48,875 nt of DNA from Acidimicrobiia bacterium (GCA_015658775.1 DQOF01000143.1:1-48875); one strand, 5' to 3'; positions 17,181 to 25,465 are shown, numbered from the stretch's first letter. Numbers and translations: made by a program. The notes: generated by a model from the letters alone, not told the origin.

Positions 17181-17963
17181 ATGCCGGGAAGCGCCGCTCC
17201 GGGAAGCACCCGACAGCGCGTGCTGGTCACTGGAGGCGCCTCGGGAATCGGCCGGGCCATGGCCGAGGCATTCATCGCCACCGGGGCACGGGTACACGTG
17301 GCCGACCTGGTCGGTGAACCACCGGTCGGTGCCGGCTTCACAACCACCGACGTGGCCGACGAGACAGCCGTGGACGGTCTCTTCAAGGCGGTGGCCTCCG
17401 ATCTGGGCGGGCTCGACGTGCTCTGCAACAACGTCGGCATCGCCGGACCGACCGGGCCGATCGAGGACCTCGACGTCGACGACTGGGACAGGACGATGGC
17501 CGTCAACCTGAGGTCCATGTTCCTCGTGTGTCGCCGCGCCGTCCCGTTGCTACGCGAGGCGGACGGCGGTGTGATCCTGAACACCTCCTCGACCGCCGGG
17601 ATGACCGGCTACCCGATGCGATCCCCCTACGCCGCATCCAAGTGGGCGGTGGTGGGCCTCGGGGCCACGCTGGCAATGGAGCTCGGCGAGTTCGGCATCA
17701 GGGTCAACACCCTGTGCCCCGGGTCGGTCGGCGGCGACCGGATGGACCGCGTGATCGCGGCCGAGGCCACGGCCACCGGCGCCACCGCCGACGAGATCCG
17801 CACCGGGTATCAGAACCAGGTGTCCATGAGGACCTTCGTGGAAGCCGAGGACATCGCCGCCATGGCCGTGTTCCTCGCCTCCCCCGCCGCCCGCTACGTG
17901 AGTGGCCAGACCATCTCGGTCGACGGAGGGCTGGAGACCCTCAGGAACGCCTGGCGGACCTGA
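17181..17963 (+). CDS. SDR family NAD(P)-dependent oxidoreductase
   Basis: A 260-residue classical short-chain dehydrogenase/reductase: TGGASGIG (residues 17-24) for the cofactor, NNVG, the SS-x-Y150-xxx-K154 catalytic set (SPYAASK), and PGSVGGDRM after the active site. An acidic residue after the second strand (VADL) suggests NAD+ preference. Start chosen at ATG 17181 behind GGGAGG; ATG 17166 is possible. The substrate is unknown. It is divergent from the FAD-GcvT operon and convergent with the DMT transporter, and could act on an alcohol or keto product of nearby catabolism. Confidence 0.82.
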   Translation: MPGSAAPGSTRQRVLVTGGASGIGRAMAEAFIATGARVHVADLVGEPPVGAGFTTTDVADETAVDGLFKAVASDLGGLDVLCNNVGIAGPTGPIEDLDVDDWDRTMAVNLRSMFLVCRRAVPLLREADGGVILNTSSTAGMTGYPMRSPYAASKWAVVGLGATLAMELGEFGIRVNTLCPGSVGGDRMDRVIAAEATATGATADEIRTGYQNQVSMRTFVEAEDIAAMAVFLASPAARYVSGQTISVDGGLETLRNAWRT

Positions 17964-17979
17964 CCGCCCCGACAGGGGA

Positions 17980-18807
17980 TCAGCCGACGACGATCAGCGC
18001 CACGGCGGAGACGGCACCCGACAGCCCGATGGCCTGCCACCAGCGGAGACGCTCACCGCGGAACACCATCCCGCAGACCACTGTCACGGCCGCGTACTGG
18101 GATCCGGCCACCGTCACCGGGGCCAGGTCGCCGTGCTGTAGGCCGTAGACGAAGAACAGGGCCCCGATGCCCGTCCACACCGCGCCCAGCGCCGCCGTAC
18201 GGAACGCCCGACTCTCCGGAAACACCCGGTCACCGCCCCCGATGCTGATCGCCGCCAGGATCGCGAACGCCACGCCCCGCTGGCCCACGATCGGCCAGAA
18301 TCCGCCTTCAGCACTGAGCCGGTCGAGCATGATGTACATGCAGCCGTAGCAGACCCCCGCCAGGAGGCCGAACGACAGCCCGCGACGGAGGTTTCCGTAC
18401 ATGTGCGGGTTGAACGAGATGAGCAGCACGGACATCACGCCGAGGACGATTCCGGCCACCACCACGGACGACGGGACGCTGCCACCGGCGAAGTCCACCA
18501 CCACGGGAAGCGCCACCGAAACCACGGCCGCCGGTGGTCCGACGACGCCGGCGGTCGCCGACGAGTAGCCCATGTAGAGGGCGCCCAGGCCAGCGGCGGC
18601 AACCACCCCCGTCAGGCAGCCCAATATCACGTCGTCGGCCCGCCACTCGCTCCCGAAGGCAATGGCGCCTGCGGCCGCCACCGGGATACCGATGAAGAAG
18701 AACCCTGAGAGGGTCCGTCGGATTCCGCCTTGCTCGGCGGCACCGCGGGTGATGTGGTCGCCCACGCCGATGCCCACAGAGGCGACGGCACCGTAGATGG
18801 CCGACAC
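17980..18807 (-). CDS. EamA/DMT-type multi-spanning transporter
   Basis: A roughly 275-residue, very hydrophobic protein with about ten predicted membrane helices in two repeated halves, such as VILGCLTGVVAAAGLGALYMGY and IGLSGAVSAVALIVVG at the end. This fits the drug/metabolite transporter superfamily (EamA-like). Neither the substrate nor the direction of transport can be read from the sequence. The start is uncertain: I used GTG 18807 because the hydrophobic region begins immediately after it, but no good ribosome site precedes it. It lies between an SDR and a class II aldolase. Confidence 0.65.
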   Translation of the reverse strand: MSAIYGAVASVGIGVGDHITRGAAEQGGIRRTLSGFFFIGIPVAAAGAIAFGSEWRADDVILGCLTGVVAAAGLGALYMGYSSATAGVVGPPAAVVSVALPVVVDFAGGSVPSSVVVAGIVLGVMSVLLISFNPHMYGNLRRGLSFGLLAGVCYGCMYIMLDRLSAEGGFWPIVGQRGVAFAILAAISIGGGDRVFPESRAFRTAALGAVWTGIGALFFVYGLQHGDLAPVTVAGSQYAAVTVVCGMVFRGERLRWWQAIGLSGAVSAVALIVVG

Positions 18808-18938
18808 GGTCAGGTGGTGGTGGGGTCGGTCATCGCCGCGCAGTCTCTCACGGGCACCGGCGGCCGGAAACACCTCAGGGGATTGCCGGGGTGGTCCGAT
18901 ACTCCTACGCTGCGCGCACCCAGACAGGAAGAGTGGGC

Positions 18939-19700
18939 ATGAGCCTCGACACGACCAGGTCCGACACGCCACCCGCCGACCGGTCGGCCCAGGTGCGCGC
19001 CACACGGGTCGACCTGGCGGCGCTGCACCGTCTGGCAGCCAGGTTCGGCTTCGATGACCTGGTCTGGAACCACATCACGGCCCGGGTCCCGGGCACGCAG
19101 CACGCCTACCTGGTCGGTCGGTTCGGGCTGCTGCACAGCGAGGTGACGGCGTCGAACCTGCTCGTGGTCGATTCCGCCGGCACCATCATCGAGGGAGACG
19201 GCGACGTGAACGCCACGGCCCTGGTGATCCACACGGCCGTGCACAACGCACAGCCCGACGCACGGTTCGTGTTCCACTCCCACGCACCCGAGGCGCTGGC
19301 ATTCTGCGCCCTGGACTGCGAACTGGAGTTCCTTCAGCAGGACGCCGGGGCCCTGTACGACCGGGTGGGCTACCACGAGTGGGAGGGCCTGTCCCTCGAC
19401 TTGGCCGAGTGCGACCGGCTGGCGACCAACCTGGGCGACAACAAGGCCCTGATCATGCGCAACCACGGATTCCTGACCGTGGGCGCCACCGCCGGCGAGG
19501 CCTTCGTGAACATGTACTACCTGGTCAGGGCAGCGTCGGTGCACCTGCAGGCGGCTGCCAGCGGCCTGCCCCGCATTGCCCAGAACCGGGACATGTGGGA
19601 GAAGGCCCGCGACCAGTACGAGCACTTCGCTCCAGGGGTCTACGAATGGCCGGCGCTGCTCCGACTGCTGGACGCCGGGGAGCCCGGCTACCGGGACTGA
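18939..19700 (+). CDS. Class II aldolase/adducin-domain protein
   Basis: A 253-residue protein of the class II aldolase/adducin family: NHITARVPG, VNATALVIHTAVH, the metal-binding FHSHAPEA (His-x-His) and the third-His segment MRNHGFLTVG. Members are zinc-dependent aldolases, epimerases or decarboxylases acting on phosphorylated or plain sugars and hydroxy acids; this length fits a full catalytic domain. Start chosen at ATG 18939 behind AGGAAGAG; the reading frame extends further upstream. It is convergent with the IclR gene across a strong hairpin. No substrate can be assigned. Confidence 0.8.
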   Translation: MSLDTTRSDTPPADRSAQVRATRVDLAALHRLAARFGFDDLVWNHITARVPGTQHAYLVGRFGLLHSEVTASNLLVVDSAGTIIEGDGDVNATALVIHTAVHNAQPDARFVFHSHAPEALAFCALDCELEFLQQDAGALYDRVGYHEWEGLSLDLAECDRLATNLGDNKALIMRNHGFLTVGATAGEAFVNMYYLVRAASVHLQAAASGLPRIAQNRDMWEKARDQYEHFAPGVYEWPALLRLLDAGEPGYRD

Positions 19701-19714
19701 CCCCGCCGCGTGGT

Positions 19715-19736
19715 CCTGACCGGTGACCCGGTCAGG
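19715..19736. terminator. Bidirectional terminator hairpin between aldolase and IclR genes
   Basis: A perfect inverted repeat, CCTGACCGG at 19715-19723 and CCGGTCAGG at 19728-19736, with a TGAC loop, sits between the two convergent stops and overlaps the last codon of the IclR gene. There is no T-run, which is common for actinobacterial terminators. Confidence 0.6.
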
Positions 19737-20490
19737 CCGGAGCCTCGTATCCGAGTGCCGCCGAGATTTGGGCCGCGGCATCGACGACCTTCGCGGAGAT
19801 GATCCCGCGCATCGTCTCGTCGGGGAACCGGTAGCTGGGTCCGTGGACGTGCAGTGCTCCCACGACCATGCCACCTCCGTTGAACAGGGCGGCCGCCACC
19901 GAGTTGATGCCCTCGGCGAACTCCTCGTAGGTCCAGATGTACCCGTCCCGCCGAACCTGCTCCAGCCGGCGCCTGATGGCATCGGCCTTCAGGACGGTCT
20001 TCGGCGTGTAGCGGTCCAGCCGGCGGCCCAGGAACCGGTCGACGGCTTCCTCGGGCCAGTGCGCCAACACGACCAGGCCTGATGAGACAACGTGCATGGG
20101 CAGGCTCACACCGGTCCAGTCACGTACCTGGACCGGGTTGGCGCAGTCGACCTGTTCCACGTAGTGGACGTCGTACCCGGCGGTGATCGAGAGGCCGACC
20201 GCCTCGGCCAACAGATCCACCAACTCGACCATGTGGGGTTGTGCCACCGCCAGCAGGCTCTGGGTGGGGTCGACGCTGGTCGACAGGGTGACGACGGTGG
20301 GCCCGATCCGGTATCCGTGGTCGTCCGGGGTCCGCTCGATGGCGCCAAGGTGTTCGAGCGTCCCGAGAAGTCGGGCGACGGTGCTGGTCGGAAGGTCGAT
20401 CCGCCGGGCCAGGTTGGTGATGCCCCCGGGCTCGTCGGCCAACTCGTCCAGTAGCCGGAAGGCACGCTCGATGCTCTGGACTATGCGCAT
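19732..20490 (-). CDS. IclR family transcriptional regulator
   Basis: A 252-residue regulator. The N-terminal winged helix (MRIVQSIERAFRLLDELADEP, then the ITNLARRIDLPTSTVARLLGTLEHLGAIER recognition region, written here only as landmarks at residues 20-50) is followed by an IclR effector domain with DWTGVSLPMHVVSSG and FAEGINSVAAALF. Start chosen at ATG 20490, where the canonical IclR N-terminus begins; the frame stays open upstream. It is divergent from the corrinoid methyltransferase operon. Repeated TCCCACAAT sites in the shared gap and in two other promoter regions make it the likely local regulator. The ligand is unknown but could be a betaine or its product. Confidence 0.9.
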   Translation of the reverse strand: MRIVQSIERAFRLLDELADEPGGITNLARRIDLPTSTVARLLGTLEHLGAIERTPDDHGYRIGPTVVTLSTSVDPTQSLLAVAQPHMVELVDLLAEAVGLSITAGYDVHYVEQVDCANPVQVRDWTGVSLPMHVVSSGLVVLAHWPEEAVDRFLGRRLDRYTPKTVLKADAIRRRLEQVRRDGYIWTYEEFAEGINSVAAALFNGGGMVVGALHVHGPSYRFPDETMRGIISAKVVDAAAQISAALGYEAPA

Positions 20491-20569
20491 TCGGTGGATC
20501 CGCTTCGGCTGTCGGAATGGGACGGGGACGCCTGATCTCCTACCACGGCAGTTTCCAACCCTGCACCTG

Positions 20570-20588
20570 TATCCCACAATGCAGGATA
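20570..20588. promoter_or_regulatory. Candidate IclR operator 1 (TATCC-N9-GGATA)
   Basis: A perfect inverted repeat with TATCC at 20570-20574 and GGATA at 20584-20588 around CACAATGCA. It contains the string TCCCACAAT, which is repeated at 20650-20658. It lies upstream of the corrinoid operon promoter and just upstream of the IclR gene itself. Confidence 0.5.
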
Positions 20589-20602
20589 TCGATGCCAGAT
20601 AG

Positions 20603-20631
20603 TGGACGCGGCGACCTTCGGTCGGTAGGCT
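20603..20631 (+). promoter_or_regulatory. Candidate promoter of the corrinoid methyltransferase operon
   Basis: TGGACG (20603-20608) and TAGGCT (20626-20631) are 17 bases apart. The surrounding GTCGGTAG/GCTTCC string recurs before fhs at 27081-27098. Candidate operators flank it at 20570-20588 and 20648-20666. Confidence 0.45.
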
Positions 20632-20647
20632 TCCCACCCTACAGACC

Positions 20648-20666
20648 CTTCCCACAATCCGGTAAG
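20648..20666. promoter_or_regulatory. Candidate IclR operator 2 (CTTCCC-N7-GGTAAG)
   Basis: An imperfect inverted repeat with one mismatch, CTTCCC (20648-20653) and GGTAAG (20661-20666), sharing TCCCACAAT with operator 1. It lies just downstream of the predicted -10 box, a position suited to repression. Confidence 0.45.
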
Positions 20667-20726
20667 CCAACCACGATATATTCACGTGGTGCCGGAGAGC
20701 AGGCACAGCCAGGCACCGCATTGACC

Positions 20727-20744
20727 GGCCACCGATCGGTGGCC
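20727..20744. repeat. Perfect 18-base palindrome in the corrinoid operon leader
   Basis: GGCCACCGATCGGTGGCC is its own reverse complement. It lies between the predicted transcription start and the corrinoid protein ribosome site (GGAG at 20758). It could be a protein-binding site or a leader hairpin. It does not resemble a cobalamin riboswitch, for which this leader is too short. Confidence 0.6.
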
Positions 20745-20770
20745 CCTGATCCGCAGTGGAGCGAGACACC

Positions 20771-21478
20771 ATGGCAGAAGTAGAAGTCCTCGAGGACGAG
20801 ATCGACCTCTCCGCCCTGTCCGACGAGGAGTTGGTCATCCAGATGCACGACGACCTCTACGACGGCCTGGCCGACGAGATCTTCGAGGGCACCACGATCC
20901 TCCTCGGGCGCGGCTGGGGACCGTCGAAGGTCCTTGACGAGGCCCTGGTCGAGGGCATGCGCATAGTGGGCATCGACTTTCGCGACGGGATCCTGTTCGT
21001 CCCCGAGGTACTGCTGTCGGCCAACGCCATGAAGGCCGGAATGGGCATCCTGCGCCCGCTCCTGGCCGAGACCGGAGCCCTGCCCGTCGGCAAGGTGGTC
21101 ATAGGCACCGTCAAGGGCGACATCCACGACATCGGCAAGAACCTCGTCGGCATGATGCTCGAGGGTGCAGGCTTCGAGGTCATAGACCTCGGCATCAACA
21201 CCGACGTCGAGGAGTTCCTGGGCGCGCTTGACGAGCACAAGCCCGACATCCTCGGGATGTCGGCCCTGCTGACCACCACCATGCCCTACATGAAGGTCGT
21301 CATCGACACCCTCGAGGCCAAGAGCCTCAGGTCCGAGTACATGGTGATCGTCGGAGGCGCACCGCTGAACCTGGAGTTCGCCGAGGCGATCGGGGCCGAC
21401 GCCTACTGTCGGGACGCCGCCGTGGCGGCCGAGACGGCGAAGCGCCTCATCGCCGAGCGCCGGGCGCTAGCGGCATAG
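20771..21478 (+). CDS. Corrinoid protein for methyl transfer (MtgC/MttC-like)
   Basis: A 235-residue cobalamin-binding protein that carries the methyl group on cobalt between two methyltransferases. Residues about 15-110 form the four-helix cap (methionine-synthase B12-binding module 1). The B12-binding Rossmann domain follows with D117-x-H119-xx-G (GDIHDIGKN), the lower-ligand His motif, and further conserved segments GMSALLTTTM and VGGAPL. ATG 20771 is preceded by GGAG with 9-base spacing; a GTG at 20756 is in frame but less likely. It opens a six-gene operon ending with the MttB-family methyltransferase and stops three bases before the DUF1638 gene. Confidence 0.92.
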   Translation: MAEVEVLEDEIDLSALSDEELVIQMHDDLYDGLADEIFEGTTILLGRGWGPSKVLDEALVEGMRIVGIDFRDGILFVPEVLLSANAMKAGMGILRPLLAETGALPVGKVVIGTVKGDIHDIGKNLVGMMLEGAGFEVIDLGINTDVEEFLGALDEHKPDILGMSALLTTTMPYMKVVIDTLEAKSLRSEYMVIVGGAPLNLEFAEAIGADAYCRDAAVAAETAKRLIAERRALAA

Positions 21479-21481
21479 ACA

Positions 21482-22144
21482 ATGTCCGACCGGACCGGCG
21501 CCTCCGTGGCCGCCGGTGGGCGGACCCTCGTCGTCGCCTGTGGAGCGCTCGCCCGCGAGTTGCTGGCCATAGTCGAGGCCAACGGCCTCGACCGGATCGA
21601 CGTCGAGTACCTGCCCGCCCGGTACCACAACACCCCGGACAAGATTCCCGACGCCGTCGCCGAACGCGTCCGCGCAGCCAGCGACAGGTACGACCACATC
21701 TACGTGGGATACGCCGACTGCGGCACCGGGGGTCGTCTCGACGCCGTGTGCGAGGAACTGGGAGTCGAACACCTGCCGGGCGCCCACTGCTACCAGTTCT
21801 TCACAGGGTCCGAGGCATTCCACGAGATGCAGGACGCCGAGATCGGCACCTTCTACCTGACCGACTACCTGGTCAGGCACTTCGACCGCCTCGTCATCAC
21901 GGGGCTGGGACTGGACCGCCACCCGCAACTTCTGTCCGAGTACTTCGGCAACTACACGAGGTTGATGTACCTGACCCAGGTCCACGACCCCGTCCTGATA
22001 GAGAAGGGGCGAGCAGCCGCCGAACGCCTCGGCCTCAGGTACGAGGTGAGGCAGACCGGATACGGTGATCTGGAGACCAGCATCGTCGGAATCAGCCTCT
22101 CGGGCGGCCGACAGACGGCAGACCTCGACGAAGGAGCCGCCTGA
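21482..22144 (+). CDS. DUF1638 protein, methyltransferase-cluster accessory
   Basis: A 220-residue DUF1638 protein (LVVACGALARELLAIV, VEYLPARYHNTPDKIPDAV, VGYADCGTGGRLD, GAHCYQFF, GLGLDRHPQL). The family is repeatedly found with MttB-type corrinoid methyltransferases in methanogens and proteobacteria, but I know of no established activity. The Cys and His residues in YADCGTGG and AHCYQ could bind a metal or cofactor; this is inference. It sits directly between the corrinoid protein and a 99-aa protein with gaps of only a few bases. Confidence 0.88.
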   Translation: MSDRTGASVAAGGRTLVVACGALARELLAIVEANGLDRIDVEYLPARYHNTPDKIPDAVAERVRAASDRYDHIYVGYADCGTGGRLDAVCEELGVEHLPGAHCYQFFTGSEAFHEMQDAEIGTFYLTDYLVRHFDRLVITGLGLDRHPQLLSEYFGNYTRLMYLTQVHDPVLIEKGRAAAERLGLRYEVRQTGYGDLETSIVGISLSGGRQTADLDEGAA

Positions 22145-22148
22145 ACCC

Positions 22149-22448
22149 ATGGCTGCAAAGCTCGTAACCATCTACTGGCGAGACATCCCGGCGCAGGTCA
22201 CCGCCCAGAACGGCCGCAACCGCGAGAGGGCCCTGCTGGGGGCGCGCTTCCAACACGCCATCGACAGGGCCGCAACGGTGGCCGGCCTGACGAGCACCGA
22301 CGAATACGTAGCCGAATGGCGGCGCGTGACGGCCGCCTGTGGCGCCGACATGCCGGCGGCTGTCGCTGCCGAGTCGGCTCGACTCGACGAGGAATATCCA
22401 CCGGACCGGCTCGAGCGCCTCGTTCGCTCGGGCGGGGCCGAGGACTGA
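22149..22448 (+). CDS. Small PF13769-like ('virulence factor' family) protein of the methyltransferase cluster
   Basis: A 99-residue, charged, mostly helical protein starting MAAKLVTIYWRDIPAQVTAQ, then NRERALLGARFQHAID and DEYVAEWRR. The YWRDIPAQV signature is one I recognise from a small family misleadingly labelled 'virulence factor' that travels with DUF1638 and MttB-like genes in alphaproteobacteria. Function unknown. It starts four bases after the DUF1638 stop, so the ATG at 22149 fits the operon. Conservation of this position suggests a role in corrinoid protein assembly or methyl transfer, but this is a guess. Confidence 0.75.
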   Translation: MAAKLVTIYWRDIPAQVTAQNGRNRERALLGARFQHAIDRAATVAGLTSTDEYVAEWRRVTAACGADMPAAVAAESARLDEEYPPDRLERLVRSGGAED

Positions 22449-22499
22449 ACCGACCAACCACTCGCGGGCTACCGCCCCGATTCCCACAGGAGAACACCG

Positions 22500-23423
22500 A
22501 TGACCGACACCGTGCTGAGTTCCGCCACCCGTGAAGTGGCAATCGGCTTCGGCCGACCATTCGTGATGATCGGTGAACGCATCAACCCAACCGGCCGCAA
22601 GTTGCTGGCCGAGGAGATGAAGGCCGGAGACTTCAGCAGGGTCGAGGCCGACGCCATCGCCCAGGTCGAGGCCGGCGCCCAGATGCTGGACGTGAACGCC
22701 GGCATCCCACTGGCCGACGAGCCGGCACTGCTGGCCAGGGCGATCCAACTCGTCCAGTCGGTGACCGACGTGCCGCTGTCGATCGACTCGTCGATCGTCG
22801 CCGCCCTCGAAGCCGGCCTGGCCGTCTACCAGGGCAAGCCGTTGGTCAACTCGGTCACCGGCGAGGACGAGGTTCTCGAGCGGGTCCTGCCCCTGGTCGC
22901 CAGGCACGGGGCCGCAGTGGTCGCCATATCCAACGACGACACCGGAATCTCCGAGGATCCCGACGTGCGCTTCGAGGTGGCCAGGAAGATCGTCGAGCGG
23001 GCAGCGGACCACGGCATCCCGGCCGCCGACGTGGTCGTCGACCCGCTTGTCATGCCCATAGGTGCCATGGGTACGGCCGGCCAGCAGGTGTTCGCCCTGG
23101 TGCGCCGGCTACGGGAGGAACTCAAGGTGAACACGACATGCGGCGCCTCGAACGTCAGCTTCGGCCTCCCCAACCGGCATGCGGTGACCGGAACCTTCAT
23201 CTCCATGGCGATCGCCCATGGAATGACCTCGGCAATCATGAGCCCCCTCCACGCCGAGGTGAAGACCGCCGTCCAGGCGGCCGATGTGCTGGCAGGTCAT
23301 GACGGCGACTGCGCCGCCTGGATCCGGGCACACCGCGACCCCGAGTCCGCCGCCGGCCGTGAATGCCGTACCGCTGGGCGACGCCGGCGGCTCCCGGCGC
23401 GACACACACCACCCAACCCGTGA
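22500..23423 (+). CDS. Methylcorrinoid:tetrahydrofolate methyltransferase (pterin-binding)
   Basis: A 307-residue TIM-barrel methyltransferase of the pterin-binding family (MtgA/AcsE/MetH-module type). Visible motifs: IGERINPTGRK, LDVNAG, SIDSS, NSVTGE, VVDPLVMPIG and the pterin-site segment CGASNVSFGLPNR. It should move the methyl group from the methylated corrinoid protein to THF, giving 5-methyl-THF, which MetF downstream can oxidise. AGGAGA lies at 22488-22493 before the ATG. The Arg-rich tail after residue about 275 is unlike the core; similar basic tails occur in relatives from MttB clusters, as I recall. The stop overlaps the RACE start as GTGA. Confidence 0.9.
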   Translation: MTDTVLSSATREVAIGFGRPFVMIGERINPTGRKLLAEEMKAGDFSRVEADAIAQVEAGAQMLDVNAGIPLADEPALLARAIQLVQSVTDVPLSIDSSIVAALEAGLAVYQGKPLVNSVTGEDEVLERVLPLVARHGAAVVAISNDDTGISEDPDVRFEVARKIVERAADHGIPAADVVVDPLVMPIGAMGTAGQQVFALVRRLREELKVNTTCGASNVSFGLPNRHAVTGTFISMAIAHGMTSAIMSPLHAEVKTAVQAADVLAGHDGDCAAWIRAHRDPESAAGRECRTAGRRRRLPARHTPPNP

Positions 23424-25465
23424 CCACACCCGCCGAAGACCACCTCGTAGTCTTCACACCCTCAGGCCACCGGGGGCGCCTCGCCGCGGGCACCACGGTG
23501 CTGGACGCCGCCCGGAAGCTCGGGGTCGACCTCGACTCGGTATGTGGCGGTCGGGGAATATGCGGCCGGTGCCAAGTCGAGCCCACGTTCGGCGAGTTCG
23601 CCAAGCACGGCATAACGGTCACTCCCGACCACATCTCCCCCCGGGGAGCCGTCGAGGACGACTACAGGGGGCGACGGCCCCTCACCGAAGACCGACGGCT
23701 CGGCTGTGCCGCCGAGGTCCGCGGGGACCTCGTGATCGATGTACCCGCCGAGAGCCAGGTCCATCAGCAGGTGGTCCGCAAGGAAGTCGACCTGGGCGAC
23801 CTGGTACTCGACCCGGTGCTCGTTCTTCGACTCGTCGAGGTGCCCGAACCTACCCTCGACGAGTCGATCGGAGAAGCCCGCCGGGTGCTGGACGCCCTCA
23901 GCGACCAGTGGGGCGTCGACGGCCTCCGGTTCGACGGCCGGACGATCACCGACCTCCAAGCATCCCTCGCCGACGGGTCACGAACCGTGACCGTGGCGGT
24001 CCGCGACGGCGACGAGGTGGTCGCCATCTGGCCCGGCCTGCGCGACAGGGCACTGGGCATCGCAATCGACGTCGGCTCCACGACCATCGCCGGACACCTC
24101 TGCGACCTCGCCACCGGTGCGGTGCTGGCCACCGCGGGCACCATGAATCCACAGATCAGGTTCGGCGAGGACCTGATGAGCCGGGTCTCCTACGTGATGA
24201 TGAACCCAGGTGGAGAGGTCGAGCTCACGGTGGCCGTGCGCACCGCACTCGACGGCCTGGTCGGCACGCTCTGCGAGCAGGCTGGAGCCGACCGGGACGA
24301 GGTCATCGAACTGGTGCTCGTCGGCAACCCGATAATGCACCACCTCTTCCTCGGGTTCGACCCGACACCCCTGGGCGGCGCGCCGTTCGCCCTTGCCGTC
24401 GACGATGCCATAGACCTCCCCGCCACATGGCTGGACCTGGTGGCACACCCTGCCGCCCGGGTCCACGTGCTGCCGTGCATAGCAGGGCATGTGGGTGCCG
24501 ACACCGCCGCCGTCGTGCTCGCCACCCGCCCTCATCTGGGTGAAGGAGTGCGGCTGGTCGTCGACGTGGGCACCAACGCCGAGATCGTGCTGGCAGGCGA
24601 CGGTCGGGTGCTCGCCGCCTCCAGCCCCACCGGGCCCGCCTTCGAGGGCGCACAGATCAGCGCAGGCCAGCGGGCCACCGCAGGGGCCATCGAGCGGATC
24701 CGGATCGACCGCGAGACGGGGGAGCCGCGCTTCCGTGTGATCGGTGTCGAGCCCTGGTCCGACGAGCCGGGCTACGACGAGGCGGTCGCAGCCACAGGCG
24801 TCACCGGCATCTGCGGCTCTGGGATAATCGACGTGGTGGCCGAGTTGTGGCTGGCCGGCCTCATGGACGCCGATGGAGTGATCGGCGGTGCCGGAACCAT
24901 TACGTCGCCCCGCATCGTCGCCGACGGTCGCACGTTCTCCTACGTCCTCCACGACCCCGGCACCGACGAGGGGTCACGGATCATGGTGACCCAGAACGAC
25001 GTCCGTGCCATCCAGTTGGGAAAGTCGGCGCTGTACGCGGGTATCCGCCTACTCATGGACCACCTCGGAGTCGAGGAGGTCGACCAGATCGGCCTGGCGG
25101 GGGCGTTCGGAAGCCACATAGACACGATCCGCGCAACTGTCCTGGGGTTGATCCCCGACTGTGACCCCGACCGGGTCGCCTCTGTCGGCAACGCTGCGGG
25201 CGCGGGCGCCGTCATAGCCCTGCTGTCCGGCACGGCGCGCACGGAAATCCAGGAAGTCGTGCGCCGGATCGAGAAGATCGAGACGGCCCTCGAGCCCTCG
25301 TTCCAGCAGCACTTCGTCGACGCCATGGCCATTCCCCACCGCACCGCCGACTACCCGAAGCTCTCTAGCCGTATAACGCTCCCCGACCGGCCGCGCCGGT
25401 CGGCCGATACAGAGCGTCCCGCCCGTCGTCGCCGTCGGACGACCATAGAGAAGGAAGCACCATGA
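23420..25465 (+). CDS. Corrinoid activation/reductive reactivation protein (RACE, DUF4445)
   Basis: A 681-residue protein that re-reduces cobalamin from inactive Co(II) to Co(I) using ATP. It has an N-terminal plant-type [2Fe-2S] domain (CGGRGICGRC at about 41-50, a later Cys in LGCAAEV), a linker, and a C-terminal ASKHA ATPase domain from about residue 212 (IDVGSTTIAG, VLVGNPIMHHLF, VDVGTNAEIVL, GICGSGIIDVV, LAGAFG). The GTG start at 23420 overlaps the preceding stop, which fits operon style better than an upstream ATG in frame. The tail after about 655 is highly basic. Its own stop overlaps the MttB start as ATGA. Confidence 0.9.
   Translation: MTTPAEDHLVVFTPSGHRGRLAAGTTVLDAARKLGVDLDSVCGGRGICGRCQVEPTFGEFAKHGITVTPDHISPRGAVEDDYRGRRPLTEDRRLGCAAEVRGDLVIDVPAESQVHQQVVRKEVDLGDLVLDPVLVLRLVEVPEPTLDESIGEARRVLDALSDQWGVDGLRFDGRTITDLQASLADGSRTVTVAVRDGDEVVAIWPGLRDRALGIAIDVGSTTIAGHLCDLATGAVLATAGTMNPQIRFGEDLMSRVSYVMMNPGGEVELTVAVRTALDGLVGTLCEQAGADRDEVIELVLVGNPIMHHLFLGFDPTPLGGAPFALAVDDAIDLPATWLDLVAHPAARVHVLPCIAGHVGADTAAVVLATRPHLGEGVRLVVDVGTNAEIVLAGDGRVLAASSPTGPAFEGAQISAGQRATAGAIERIRIDRETGEPRFRVIGVEPWSDEPGYDEAVAATGVTGICGSGIIDVVAELWLAGLMDADGVIGGAGTITSPRIVADGRTFSYVLHDPGTDEGSRIMVTQNDVRAIQLGKSALYAGIRLLMDHLGVEEVDQIGLAGAFGSHIDTIRATVLGLIPDCDPDRVASVGNAAGAGAVIALLSGTARTEIQEVVRRIEKIETALEPSFQQHFVDAMAIPHRTADYPKLSSRITLPDRPRRSADTERPARRRRRTTIEKEAP

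Noticed and set aside
20491-20770. A cobalamin riboswitch upstream of the corrinoid protein
   Set aside because: The gap is too short once the promoter is placed, and I could not find the B12-box or the expected multi-helix layout; only palindromes of operator type are seen.
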